Positions 16,549 to 25,493 of a stretch of DNA of 64,000 nucleotides are shown here, piece by piece. Position 1 is the first letter of the stretch. The number at the start of each line of letters is the position of its first letter. A model generated the notes under the pieces. It was not told where the DNA came from, made no database searches, and saw only the letters and a program-made list of their open reading frames with translations. The position numbers and the translations under genes are program-made. Source of the DNA: Pseudomonas sp. BN102 (lineage in GTDB: Bacteria > Pseudomonadota > Gammaproteobacteria > Pseudomonadales > Pseudomonadaceae); assembly GCF_029871245.1 (NCBI RefSeq), contig NZ_SSON01000073.1, positions 1-64,000 on the forward strand, given 5' to 3'.

Positions 16549-18006
16549 ATGTTCAAGTCCATCCGTACCCTCGCGCTCACCGCCCTGATCCTGCCCTGCG
16601 CCCTGCCCCTGGAAGCCGCCCAGGTCAACACCAGCCTGCCGCCCAAGGTGCAGAAGGCCCTGACCGCCAACAAGATCGCCCCCACTTCGCTGTCCCTGGT
16701 GACCCTCCCGCTCACCGGCCCCGGCGTCCAGACCCTGGTCAACGCCGATGTCTCGGTGAACCCGGCGTCGACCATGAAGCTGATCACCACCTACGCTGCC
16801 CTGGAGCTGCTCGGCCCCACCTACCAGTGGAAGACCGAGTTCTTCACCGACGGCACCCTGAAGAACGGTGTGCTCAACGGCAACCTGTACCTCAAGGGTG
16901 GCGGTGATCCGAAGCTGAACATGGAAAAGCTTTGGCTGATGATGCGTGACCTGCGCGCCAACGGCGTGCTCAAGGTCACCGGCGACCTGGTGCTGGACCG
17001 TAGCTACTTCGTGCACCCGCAGCTGCCTTCCTTCAACGACGACGGCGGCGACGACAACAAGCCTTTCCTGGTCGGCCCCGACTCGCTGCTGGTCAACCTC
17101 AAGGCGGTGCGCCTGATCGCCCGTGCCGAAGGCGGCCAGGTCAACCTGGCCATGGAACCGCCCCTCGAGAACATTCGCATCGACAACCGGGTGAAGGTGA
17201 CCAAGGCTGCCAAATGCCCGTCCTGGCCCGACGTGCGCTACAACCCGGTGACCCAGTTCGACGGCACCACCCTGATCGCCAGCGGCAAGCTGCCGGAAGG
17301 CTGCAGCGCCCAGACCTACATGTCCCTGCTCGACCACCCGGGCTACGCCGCTGGCGCCGTCCGCGCCTTCTGGAAGGAGCTTGGCGGCAGCATCGCCGGC
17401 AAGGACCGCCTCGGCGAGTTACCGAAGAATGCCAAGCTGCTGGCGCGGTCTTTCTCCCCGGACCTGGTGGAGATCATCCGCGACATCAACAAGTACAGTA
17501 ACAACACCATGGCCCAGCAGCTGTTCCTCAGCATCGGCGCGCGTTACCGCACCCAGGCCGATGGCGACGACGCCAAGGCCGCCCAGCGGGTGATCCGCGA
17601 CTGGCTGGCGAAGAAGGGCATCACCGCGCCGCACCTGGTGATGGAGAACGGCTCCGGGCTGTCGCGCCAGGAGCGGGTCAGCGCCCGGGAAATGGCCACC
17701 ATACTCCAGGCCGCTTGGCAGAGCCCCTACGCGGCCGAGTTCGTCGCCTCGCTGCCGCTGGTGGCAATGGACGGCACCATGCGCAAACGCTTGCGCCGCA
17801 CCGCCCTGGAAGGCGAAGCCCATATCAAGACCGGTACGCTGAACACCGTCCGCGCCATCGCCGGCTTCAGCCGCGACAGCAACGGCAACACCTGGGCCGT
17901 GGTCGCCATTCTCAACGATTCGCGTCCCTGGGGTGCCTCGGCCATCCTCGACCAGGTGCTGGTGGATCTCTACCGTCAGCCGAAGAGCGTCGCCGGCGCC
18001 AACTGA
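16549..18006 (+). CDS. dacB: D-alanyl-D-alanine carboxypeptidase/endopeptidase (PBP4, DacB)
   Basis: 485 residues with a signal peptide (MFKSIRTLALTALILPCALPLEA, cleaved near 24). Peptidase S13 motifs are all present: SxxK at Ser74-Lys77 (PASTMK), SxN at Ser317-Asn319 (KYSNN), and KTG at 427-429. Between the first two lies the large insert domain characteristic of class C PBPs. It acts in the periplasm on peptidoglycan cross-links. In P. aeruginosa, dacB loss triggers AmpC induction and beta-lactam resistance. ATG at 16549 has AGGAGGG 9 bases upstream, and an in-frame TTG sits just before it. A 12-bp hairpin follows the stop. Confidence 0.95.
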   Translation: MFKSIRTLALTALILPCALPLEAAQVNTSLPPKVQKALTANKIAPTSLSLVTLPLTGPGVQTLVNADVSVNPASTMKLITTYAALELLGPTYQWKTEFFTDGTLKNGVLNGNLYLKGGGDPKLNMEKLWLMMRDLRANGVLKVTGDLVLDRSYFVHPQLPSFNDDGGDDNKPFLVGPDSLLVNLKAVRLIARAEGGQVNLAMEPPLENIRIDNRVKVTKAAKCPSWPDVRYNPVTQFDGTTLIASGKLPEGCSAQTYMSLLDHPGYAAGAVRAFWKELGGSIAGKDRLGELPKNAKLLARSFSPDLVEIIRDINKYSNNTMAQQLFLSIGARYRTQADGDDAKAAQRVIRDWLAKKGITAPHLVMENGSGLSRQERVSAREMATILQAAWQSPYAAEFVASLPLVAMDGTMRKRLRRTALEGEAHIKTGTLNTVRAIAGFSRDSNGNTWAVVAILNDSRPWGASAILDQVLVDLYRQPKSVAGAN

Positions 18007-18010
18007 CCCC

Positions 18011-18041
18011 ATGGCGGCCTCCTCGCACGGGAGGCCGCCAT
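18011..18041. terminator. Strong hairpin between convergent dacB and the GGDEF gene
   Basis: ATGGCGGCCTCC and GGAGGCCGCCAT form a perfect 12-bp stem around a 7-base loop, starting 5 bases after the dacB stop. There is no T-tract on either side, so it may be a weak or bidirectional terminator or an mRNA 3'-end stabiliser. Confidence 0.55.
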
Positions 18042-18057
18042 GCGTATTGCCGCCCCA

Positions 18058-20835
18058 TCAGTCGGCAATGCGAATCTGGTTGCGCCCCGCCTGCTTGGCC
18101 GCATAGACCGCCGTATCCACCCGCCGCAACAATTCGTCCGCACTCTCTCCTTCACGCCAGCTGGCGCAGCCGAAACTCGCCGTGACCTGGCCGACTCCCG
18201 CGACGCCCTCCCGCCCGAGTGCCTGGCACAGCGCCTGGGCCAGTGCCGCCGCCTGCTCGGCATTGGTGTCCGGGCAGAGCACCACAAACTCCTCGCCACC
18301 CAGCCGACACAGCACGTCGATGCGCCGCAAGCGCTCGCCGACCCGGGCGCAAATGGCCTTTAGCACCCGGTCGCCGGCCTCGTGGCCGTGGCGGTCGTTG
18401 ATCTGCTTGAAGTGATCGACGTCCAGCATCACCAGCGCCAGCGGCCCTTCGTGGCGCTCGGCGCGGGCGATCTCGAGGTCCAGGTGCTCCTGGAAATAAC
18501 GCCTGTTGTAGACGCCGGTGAGGGAGTCGGTCACCGACAGGGCGCGCAACTCCTGCTCCACCAGTTTCAACCCGGTGATATCGGCGATGTAGCCGTGCCA
18601 GAGGATGGCGCCGTCGTCGCCTCGCTCGGGCACCGATTCGCCGCGCAGCCAACGCAGGCCCTGGCGCGGCAACAGCACGCGGAAATCCTCGCGCCAGGGG
18701 GCGAGCAGTTCCGCCGAACGGCGGATCGAACTCTGCACCCGGTCCATGTCGTCCGGATGGATGCGCTCCATCAGGTTGCTGGCGTCATCCCGAACCGCCT
18801 CGGGCACCGACTCGAAGACTTCGATGATCCCGGCGCTGGTATAGGGAAAGCTGAAGGTCCCGTCCGGCTCCATGCGGAACTGGTAGAGCACGCCCGGCAC
18901 CCGCGCGCTGAGTTTTTCCAGCAGCCGGTCGCGCGCCTCGAGCGCCTGTTGCACGCGCTGGCGCTCGGTGACGTCGATGGCCACGCCCAGGTAGCCCACC
19001 AGGACATCCCGCTCATCGCGCACCCCGGTGAGGATCAGGCTACCGGTCAACTGGCTGCCGTCGCGGCGCTGGAAGGTCCACTCACGCTCGTCGAAGCGGT
19101 CGCCGGCCGTGACCTCTTCCACATAGGCCTGGTAGTCCGGGATCACCTTGCCCAGGCGCCGCCCAAGCTCGCGGCAGCGCACCTCAACCTCGCTTTCCAG
19201 GTGCAGCACCACGGGGTGGCGGCCGATCATCTCCAGGGCGCGGTAGCCGAACATGCGCTCGGCGCCAACATTGAACAGGAGGATGGCGCCACGCAGGTCG
19301 GTGCTGACGATGGCCACCTGAGTGGCGGCATTGAGCAGACTGCGCAGCTGGCCGTGAGCCATGGCCAGTTGCAGTTCCACCGCCTTGCTGGAGCTGACGT
19401 CGGTCTGGGTGCCGATCATCCGCCTGGGCGAGCCATCGGCGCCCCGCTCCACCACCCGGCCGCGATCCAGAACCCAGATCCAGCGTCCGTCCTTGTGCAG
19501 CATACGGTGCTGGCTCTGGTAGACGGTCGTGACGCCGCGCAGGTGGCGCTCCAGCTCGGCACGGGCCAACGCCCGGTCCTGCGGATGTATCAGGCGCATG
19601 CAGGCCTTCTGGCTGTCCTCCACCTCGTCGACCGCGTAGCCGAGCATGCTTTTCCAGCCGCAGGAGAGGAACATGCGCTCGGTTTCCGGCTCCCAGTCCC
19701 AGACACCGTGCCCGGCCCCATCCAGGGCGAAGCTCCAGCGTTCCTCACTGAGCTGCAGCTCGAGCTCCCGCTCGCGCAGCTCCAGCGTACGCTCGGCCAC
19801 CAGGGCAAGGGCGCTTTGCCGCTGGTTGATCAGCAATAGCAGGTAGCCGGCCAGCAACAAGGTGAATGCCAGCCCGCTGATGGCCACGAGGCTGGCGGTC
19901 GACAGCGGCGGCCCGGCAAGGAAGGCCTCGCTCGGGACGACTTCCAGCAGGTACTGGCGATCGGCGAAGGGCACTACCCGGCGTTGCCGCAGTTCGCTCT
20001 CGGGCGCCTGGCCGCTCTGGTAGATCAGTTGCTCGATGCCATCGCCGCTGACATCTCTGACCCGCATTACCAGGCTTTCCAGATTGTGCGGGGCGATGGC
20101 GGCTTCCATCTCCAGGTTCAGGCTGAGCACCGCCACCACGAAACCGCGCAATCCGGCGTCGCTCGCCATGCCGCCCTCGAAGATCGGCGCCAGGATCGCC
20201 ACGCCACTGGCTTCGCGCTCCGCCGCGCCGATCACCCGCAAGCGCTCGGTCACGGTCACGCCTCGGGTTTCCCGCGCCTTGGCGATGGCCGCACGCCGGG
20301 CCGGCTGGGAGTTCAGGTCCATCCCCAGCGGCACTTCGTCGATTCGCGAGGAAACGCTGTAGTAGACGGGAAAGTACTCGTCCCTCGGCGGGCTGGGGAT
20401 CAGGCTGTCGTCACTGAGGTCGCGGATGGCGAAGCCGACCATGCCCTCGCCACGGGCGCGGGCCTCGAATGCCCCGCGCTCGTCAGCGACGACTCGCGGC
20501 ACCCAGGAATAGGCCAGGGTGTCCCCCAGAAGCGGGCCGACGAAGCCATGGAACTCGCCAAGAGTCACCTCATTGGAATTGCCGAAAAAGCGCCGGACCG
20601 CGTCCAGTTCCTTGAGTTGGCCGTCCAGCCGCTCCTGGATGCGACTGATGCGCTCGCTGGCGGCGAGATTGAAGCGCTCCCGCAGCTGCGCATCCTCAGC
20701 GCTGCGCACCACCTCGCTCAGCAGGAGGGTGAGTGCCACGCCGCCGAAGATGGTCAACAGGCAGGCCAGCCACACTAGGGGGCGGCCGGACAGGAACGTC
20801 GACAGGTTCAGTTTTTCCTTCGCAAGCGACCACAT
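18058..20835 (-). CDS. CHASE-PAS-PAS-PAS-GGDEF diguanylate cyclase
   Basis: 925 residues from ATG 20835. In order: membrane segment (about 20-42), periplasmic CHASE domain (about 60-290, with YSWVPRV and the FPVYYSV region), membrane segment (316-338), three PAS/PAC units (about 365-485, 495-620, 630-750) and a GGDEF domain. The active site is GGEEF at 846-850, and an RxxD inhibitory site (Arg837-Asp840) lies exactly five residues before it. So it should be an active, product-inhibited c-di-GMP synthase. GTG two codons upstream is an alternative start, but its GAGAAG would be too close. Convergent with dacB. No adjacent receptor gene is seen. Confidence 0.88.
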   Translation of the reverse strand: MWSLAKEKLNLSTFLSGRPLVWLACLLTIFGGVALTLLLSEVVRSAEDAQLRERFNLAASERISRIQERLDGQLKELDAVRRFFGNSNEVTLGEFHGFVGPLLGDTLAYSWVPRVVADERGAFEARARGEGMVGFAIRDLSDDSLIPSPPRDEYFPVYYSVSSRIDEVPLGMDLNSQPARRAAIAKARETRGVTVTERLRVIGAAEREASGVAILAPIFEGGMASDAGLRGFVVAVLSLNLEMEAAIAPHNLESLVMRVRDVSGDGIEQLIYQSGQAPESELRQRRVVPFADRQYLLEVVPSEAFLAGPPLSTASLVAISGLAFTLLLAGYLLLLINQRQSALALVAERTLELRERELELQLSEERWSFALDGAGHGVWDWEPETERMFLSCGWKSMLGYAVDEVEDSQKACMRLIHPQDRALARAELERHLRGVTTVYQSQHRMLHKDGRWIWVLDRGRVVERGADGSPRRMIGTQTDVSSSKAVELQLAMAHGQLRSLLNAATQVAIVSTDLRGAILLFNVGAERMFGYRALEMIGRHPVVLHLESEVEVRCRELGRRLGKVIPDYQAYVEEVTAGDRFDEREWTFQRRDGSQLTGSLILTGVRDERDVLVGYLGVAIDVTERQRVQQALEARDRLLEKLSARVPGVLYQFRMEPDGTFSFPYTSAGIIEVFESVPEAVRDDASNLMERIHPDDMDRVQSSIRRSAELLAPWREDFRVLLPRQGLRWLRGESVPERGDDGAILWHGYIADITGLKLVEQELRALSVTDSLTGVYNRRYFQEHLDLEIARAERHEGPLALVMLDVDHFKQINDRHGHEAGDRVLKAICARVGERLRRIDVLCRLGGEEFVVLCPDTNAEQAAALAQALCQALGREGVAGVGQVTASFGCASWREGESADELLRRVDTAVYAAKQAGRNQIRIAD

Positions 20836-21011
20836 GCTCACTTCTCGGATCTGGGTGTGGAAATACCGTCCCTGTGAGCATCAACATAGCGAGATGGTGG
20901 CACTATGCCTAGGAGCAGTTGCGGCCAGCCGACCGCCCACGGCAAACGCCGGACAGCCGGAGCCACCGGCACGCTTCAGCTTGGTGGTCGCGAGGGGAGC
21001 TCTAGTGCCCT

Positions 21012-21084
21012 GGCGGGCCGGAAAAGCGTGGCCCACCTACGGAGGGGCTGCGCAGGGTGGAAATCCAGGTAACGGATTTCCACC
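21012..21084. repeat. Dispersed composite repeat, copy B
   Basis: Two modules lie in the 280-base gap between the GGDEF gene and rlmKL. The first, 21012-21040, resembles copy A at 1357. The second is a perfect 11-bp hairpin, GGTGGAAATCC (21056-21066) with GGATTTCCACC (21074-21084). The same module pair recurs at 36495-36574. The remainder of the gap shows nothing clear. Confidence 0.5.
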
Positions 21085-21121
21085 GCCCCATCCTGCGGGC
21101 CCCTGGGCAACTGACGGCGCC

Positions 21122-23299
21122 TCAGCGCGTGGTCAGGCGCCAGGCGCGGTGAATCTTCGCGTTGCGGGCGAAGTCCGGATCCAGGGTCTCGGCGCTGATC
21201 TCGGTGACCGAGTAGCGCGCCGCCACGCTGTCATCCATCTGGAACTTGCGGAAGTTGTTGGAGAAGTAAAGCACTCCGCCCGGCGCCAGTCGCGCCATGG
21301 CCAGGTCGAGCAGCTGCACGTGGTCACGCTGCACGTCGAACACCCCCTCCATGCGCTTGGAATTGGAGAAGGTCGGCGGGTCGATGAAGATCAGGTCGTA
21401 CTCGCCGCGATCCTCCGCCAGCCAGGCCATCACATCGCCCTGCTGCAGCTTGTGCTTGTCGGAGAAACCGTTCAGCGCAAGATTGCGCCGCGCCCAGTCC
21501 AGGTAGGTCTTCGACAGGTCGACGCTGGTGGTGCTGCGGGCACCACCCTTGGCCGCGTGTACGCTGGCGGTGGCGGTATAGCAGAAGAGGTTGAGGAAGC
21601 GCTTGCCGGCGGCCTCACGCTGCAAGCGCAGGCGAATCGGCCGGTGGTCGAGGAACAGGCCGGTATCCAGGTAGTCGGTGAGGTTCACCAGCAGCTTCAC
21701 CCCGCCCTCGCTGACCTCCATGAAACGCCCTTCGCTGCCCTGGCGCTCATATTGGCGGGTACCGCTCTGGCGCTCGCGGCGCTTGACCACCACATGCGCG
21801 GGGTCCACATCCAACGCCTGAGGAATCGCCGCCAGGGCGTCCAGCAGTCGCGCCTGGGCCTTCTCCGGATCGATGGAACGAGGCGGCGCGTACTCCTGCA
21901 CATGCACCCGGTCGCCATAGAGGTCGACCGCCAGGGCGTACTCGGGCATATCGGCGTCATACAGGCGGTAGCACTGGATGCCTCCCTTGCGCGCCCACCG
22001 GCCCAATTGCTTGAGGTTCTTCTGCAGGCGATTGGCGAACATCTGGCCACCTTCGCTGAGGCGTGCCGGCTCGTTGCGCGGTGTAGCGCCTTCGCCCTGC
22101 TCGCCTTGGCGCCGTTCGCCGGTCACGAACTGCTCCGGCAGCACTTTCAAGAGCAGCAGCTTGCAAGCCAGGGCGCCGTTCCAGAAGGCGTACTGCTTGT
22201 GGCTGCGGATGCCCATGCGCTTGCCCAGTTCCGGGGCGCCGGTGAAGACCGCCGCTTCCCAGCCGAGGCAGGACTGGCGCAGACGCTCGCCGAGGTTCTG
22301 GTAGAGATAGAGCAGGCTGGCTTCGTCGCCCAGGCGCTCGCCATAGGGCGGGTTGCTGACGACCAGGCCCTTCTGGTTCTGGTCCGGGCGCGGCTCGAAG
22401 GTGGCCAGCTCACCCTGGTAGATCTTCACCCAGTCGCTCAGGCCGGCGCGCTCGATGTTATTGCGTCCGGGCTGGATCAGCCGCGGGTCGGCTTCGTAGC
22501 CGCGAATCCACAGCGGCGGCCTGGCCAGGCCGGCCTCGGCGCGCTCGCGTGCCTCTTCATGAAGCTTCTTCCATAGCGCCGGCACATGGCCCAGCCAGTT
22601 GGAGAAACCCCAGCGCTCGCGCTTGAGGTTGGGCGCGATGTCGGCAGCCATCATCGCCGCCTCCACCAGGAAGGTACCGACACCGCACATGGGGTCGGCC
22701 AGCGCCCCACCCTCGGCGGCGATCCGTGGCCAGCCGGCGCGGATCAGAATGGCCGCGGCCAGGTTTTCCTTCAGCGGCGCGGCGCCCTGCTGCAGGCGGT
22801 AGCCGCGCTGATGCAGGCTGTGGCCGGCGAGGTCGAGGGAGAGGATGGCCTCGCCCTTCTCCAGGCGCAGGTGGATGCGCATGTCGGGATTGAGCTTGTC
22901 GATCGAGGGGCGCACGCCTTCGGCGGTGCGCAGCTTGTCCACCACCGCGTCCTTGACCTTGAGCGCGCCGAAATGGGTGTTGTCGATGCCCGAGCCATGG
23001 CCGCTGAACTCTACGGCGAGCGTGCCGCTGGGTATCAGGTGATCGTGCCAGTCCACCTCCAGCACGCCCTGGTAGAGCTGCTCGGCGTCCCGCACCGGGA
23101 AGCGCTTGAGCACCAACAGCACGCGGTTGGCCAGACGGGACCAGAGGCAGAGGCGGTAGGCGGTCTCCAGGTCACCCTGGCCACGCACCGCAGCCACCTG
23201 CTCGCGCACGTCCTGCAGGCCAAGGCGCGCGGCCTCTTCGGCCAGCAGGCCTTCCAGGCTCTTCGGGCAGGTGAGGAAAAGTTCGTAGTGGTCCGACAT
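21122..23299 (-). CDS. rlmL: Bifunctional 23S rRNA m2G2445/m7G2069 methyltransferase RlmKL
   Basis: 725 residues. An N-terminal THUMP region (about 1-155) precedes an UPF0020-type methyltransferase with NPPYGERLG (m2G activity, RlmL part). The C-terminal half is a second class-I methyltransferase with the FLNLFCYTATASVHAA motif I and IDPPTFSNSKRM motif IV (m7G activity, RlmK part). The fused architecture and length match E. coli RlmKL (about 702 residues). It acts on helix 74 of 23S rRNA during 50S assembly. Start ATG 23299 is followed by the conserved YELFLTCPKSLEGLLAEE. It is divergent from rmf, a ribosome-hibernation gene. Confidence 0.95.
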   Translation of the reverse strand: MSDHYELFLTCPKSLEGLLAEEAARLGLQDVREQVAAVRGQGDLETAYRLCLWSRLANRVLLVLKRFPVRDAEQLYQGVLEVDWHDHLIPSGTLAVEFSGHGSGIDNTHFGALKVKDAVVDKLRTAEGVRPSIDKLNPDMRIHLRLEKGEAILSLDLAGHSLHQRGYRLQQGAAPLKENLAAAILIRAGWPRIAAEGGALADPMCGVGTFLVEAAMMAADIAPNLKRERWGFSNWLGHVPALWKKLHEEARERAEAGLARPPLWIRGYEADPRLIQPGRNNIERAGLSDWVKIYQGELATFEPRPDQNQKGLVVSNPPYGERLGDEASLLYLYQNLGERLRQSCLGWEAAVFTGAPELGKRMGIRSHKQYAFWNGALACKLLLLKVLPEQFVTGERRQGEQGEGATPRNEPARLSEGGQMFANRLQKNLKQLGRWARKGGIQCYRLYDADMPEYALAVDLYGDRVHVQEYAPPRSIDPEKAQARLLDALAAIPQALDVDPAHVVVKRRERQSGTRQYERQGSEGRFMEVSEGGVKLLVNLTDYLDTGLFLDHRPIRLRLQREAAGKRFLNLFCYTATASVHAAKGGARSTTSVDLSKTYLDWARRNLALNGFSDKHKLQQGDVMAWLAEDRGEYDLIFIDPPTFSNSKRMEGVFDVQRDHVQLLDLAMARLAPGGVLYFSNNFRKFQMDDSVAARYSVTEISAETLDPDFARNAKIHRAWRLTTR

Positions 23300-23732
23300 G
23301 GGGAATATCCAGGGCCTTTAGCGGCGATCAGCGGCACAGAATTTGTGCTGTACGGTAAGAAAAAGTGTGACTTAAGGTCGCAGAACGGCCCTTCGTCGGA
23401 ATAGAAAAGTCTCTGATTCGTGCACCAAATGAAATAGCACTACGACATCACATCTTTGGCCAACCCCGAAGCCACGGGGGTTAGACCGAAAATTGGCAAA
23501 AATCGTTTCCTACAGCTTATGGCCATTGCCCCCTTTAAGTTACGTCCTTATGACAAAACGATCATTCACATGCTGGGGGGCATTGGTTAGAACTCAGCTT
23601 AACCCGCCGCCGCAATGGCGAGGGATGAAGGCCCGTCACGCCGGCAACGGGACTTCGAAGGCAGAGCATTTTCTGCCGGGCCTCGACTTGGGGCCAATGG
23701 ACATAACAGTCAACAAATGAGGGCTACACCCT
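23300..23732 (+). promoter_or_regulatory. Long divergent leader region upstream of rmf
   Basis: 433 bases without a credible gene. It carries hairpins AACCCCG...CGGGGGTT (23462-23482) and GGCAGA-N6-TCTGCC (23660-23677), and a lower-GC stretch around 23400-23580 that probably holds the rmf promoter. GAGGG lies 8-10 bases before the rmf ATG. The spacing allows a long structured 5' leader for rmf. Confidence 0.4.
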
Positions 23733-23948
23733 ATGAGAAGACTTAAGCGTGATCCGATGGAACGAGCATTTTTGCGCGGCTATCAGCACGGCATCAATGG
23801 CAAATCCCGCGATCTTTGTCCTTTCACCCATCCCACCACACGGCAAGCCTGGATCAACGGTTGGCGCGAGGGCCGTGGCGATAACTGGGATGGCTACACC
23901 GGCGCCGCCGGTATTCACCGACTGAACGAACTCCACGCCGTCGGCTGA
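23733..23948 (+). CDS. rmf: Ribosome modulation factor Rmf
   Basis: 71 residues: MRRLKRDPMERAFLRGYQHG followed by INGKSRDLCPF and QAWINGWREGR, all diagnostic of Rmf. It is a small basic protein that dimerises 70S ribosomes into 100S particles in stationary phase. Length is typical for Pseudomonas (E. coli 55). Monocistronic, with a strong terminator 60 bases downstream and a long leader upstream. Confidence 0.97.
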   Translation: MRRLKRDPMERAFLRGYQHGINGKSRDLCPFTHPTTRQAWINGWREGRGDNWDGYTGAAGIHRLNELHAVG

Positions 23949-24005
23949 CACAGGATCACACCGACTTCACCAAGCACGCCCCATCCGGGCGGCGGGCGCA
24001 AGCCC

Positions 24006-24036
24006 AGGGGCTCCCTTAGAGGGAGCCCTTTTTATT
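24006..24036 (+). terminator. Rho-independent terminator of rmf
   Basis: GGGCTCCCT-TAG-AGGGAGCCC is followed by TTTTTATTT on the plus strand. The convergent pyrD stop lies 6 bases beyond. There is no T-tract in the pyrD direction. Confidence 0.88.
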
Positions 24037-24041
24037 TGTCC

Positions 24042-25067
24042 TCAGACCCTCGGCAGCGCGGCGATGGCATCCACCGCCTCGCGAATCAGCGCCGGCCCTT
24101 TATAAATGAAGCCCGAGTAGACCTGCACCAGGCTCGCACCAGCGGCGATCTTCTCCGCCGCGTGGCGGCCCTCGGTGATGCCGCCGACCGCGATGATCGG
24201 CAGTCGCCCACCCAGTTCGCCCGCCAGCACTTTCACCGTGTGGGTGCTCCTGTCGCGTACCGGCGCGCCGGAAAGACCGCCCGTCTCGTTGCCGAAAGGC
24301 AGGCCTTCGACGCCTTCGCGGCCGAGGGTGGTGTTGGTGGCGATCACCGCGTCCATGCCGGATTCCAGCAACGCCTGGGCCACCAGTGCGGTTTCCTCGT
24401 CGCTCATGTCCGGGGCGATCTTGATCGCCAGCGGCACGCGTTTTCCATGCAGGGCGGCCAGGCTGTCCTGGCGCACACGCAGGGCTTCCAGCAGCTGCTT
24501 CAGCGAATCGCCGAACTGCAGGCTGCGCAGGCCGGGGGTGTTCGGCGAGCTGACGTTCACTGTGATGTAGCTGGCATGGGCGTAGACCTTCTCCAGGCAG
24601 ATCAGGTAATCGTCCACCGCGCGCTCGACCGGGGTATCGAAGTTCTTGCCGATATTGATCCCCAGCACACCGTCGAACTTCGCCGCGCGCACCCGCGCCA
24701 GCAAGTGGTCGACGCCCAGGTTGTTGAAGCCCATGCGGTTGATGATGGCTTCGGCCTCGGGCAGACGGAACAGGCGGGGCTTGGGATTACCCGGCTGCGG
24801 CCGCGGCGTCACGGTGCCGATTTCGACGAAGCCGAAACCCAGTTGGGCGAAGCCGTCGATGGCGTCGCCGTTCTTGTCCAGGCCGGCGGCCAGGCCAACC
24901 GGATTGGGGAACTCCAGCCCCATCACCTTCACCGGCAGGCTTGCCGGCGCCTTGTTCAGCAGACGGTTGAGGCCGAGACGGCCGCCGGCACCGATAAGGT
25001 CGATGGACAGTTCGTGGGAAGTTTCCGGGGACAGGGAGAACAGGAGCTCGCGGGCCAGTTTGTACAT
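24042..25067 (-). CDS. pyrD: Dihydroorotate dehydrogenase (quinone), class 2
   Basis: 341 residues. It oxidises dihydroorotate to orotate with FMN, passing electrons to quinone, and is peripherally bound to the inner membrane. The N-terminal amphipathic helix ([21 protein letters not shown]) that defines class 2 is present, as are the conserved [34 protein letters not shown] (catalytic Ser region), the FMN-binding ATNTTL and the C-terminal [11 protein letters not shown]. Fourth step of pyrimidine biosynthesis. It shares its upstream gap with the DUF2835 gene in the same direction. Confidence 0.97.
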   Translation of the reverse strand: MYKLARELLFSLSPETSHELSIDLIGAGGRLGLNRLLNKAPASLPVKVMGLEFPNPVGLAAGLDKNGDAIDGFAQLGFGFVEIGTVTPRPQPGNPKPRLFRLPEAEAIINRMGFNNLGVDHLLARVRAAKFDGVLGINIGKNFDTPVERAVDDYLICLEKVYAHASYITVNVSSPNTPGLRSLQFGDSLKQLLEALRVRQDSLAALHGKRVPLAIKIAPDMSDEETALVAQALLESGMDAVIATNTTLGREGVEGLPFGNETGGLSGAPVRDRSTHTVKVLAGELGGRLPIIAVGGITEGRHAAEKIAAGASLVQVYSGFIYKGPALIREAVDAIAALPRV

Positions 25068-25124
25068 GGTCGGTCGGGCATCGATCGGCGGTATGGGGCG
25101 GCGATTATAGCCGCGCCGCCCCCA

Positions 25125-25346
25125 TCAGGCGAGGCGATGCAGGCTCAGCAACCTGCCGTCGGCGGAAAACTCCAGCTGGAAAGTTCCCTGGACGCCGGCG
25201 TGGCCCAGGTGCGGCCGCAGGTGGTGGGCTGGCAGGCTGACCTTGCGGTCGTCGCGACTACGCAGCAACACGCGGTTGGCGCGACCTTGATAGACTGCCA
25301 GAAATTCGTCGGCAGTCAGGGAAATATCCAGCACCAGGCTGGGCAT
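25125..25346 (-). CDS. DUF2835 family small protein
   Basis: 73 residues: MPSLVLDISLTADEFLAVYQ, then GRANRVLLRSRDDRKVSLPAHHLRPHL and FQLEFSADGRLLSLHRL. The pattern of ADEFL..YQG.A..V, basic centre and FxLEFxxxG ending is that of DUF2835, a gammaproteobacterial family of unknown function. The frame is open 41 codons further upstream, but ATG 25346 has GAGG 8 bases upstream and fits the family length. It precedes pyrD by 57 bases in the same direction and may share its transcript. Confidence 0.8.
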   Translation of the reverse strand: MPSLVLDISLTADEFLAVYQGRANRVLLRSRDDRKVSLPAHHLRPHLGHAGVQGTFQLEFSADGRLLSLHRLA

Positions 25347-25493
25347 GGAGGCATCCTCGACAATGAAGAGCAGAATTCTGCCACACCGTCCGTTCACCCT
25401 CGTCCCCCGCCAGGCGGAATTGTGCGGCGCCCGGCGTGCGCGGCTGGCAGCGCTCTGCCACACTGCCACCCGTGACCCGGGAGTATTCAGGCC

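Noticed and set aside
23493-23720. 75-codon frame in the rmf leader
   Set aside because: No ribosome site, no recognisable composition, and it overlaps leader hairpins.
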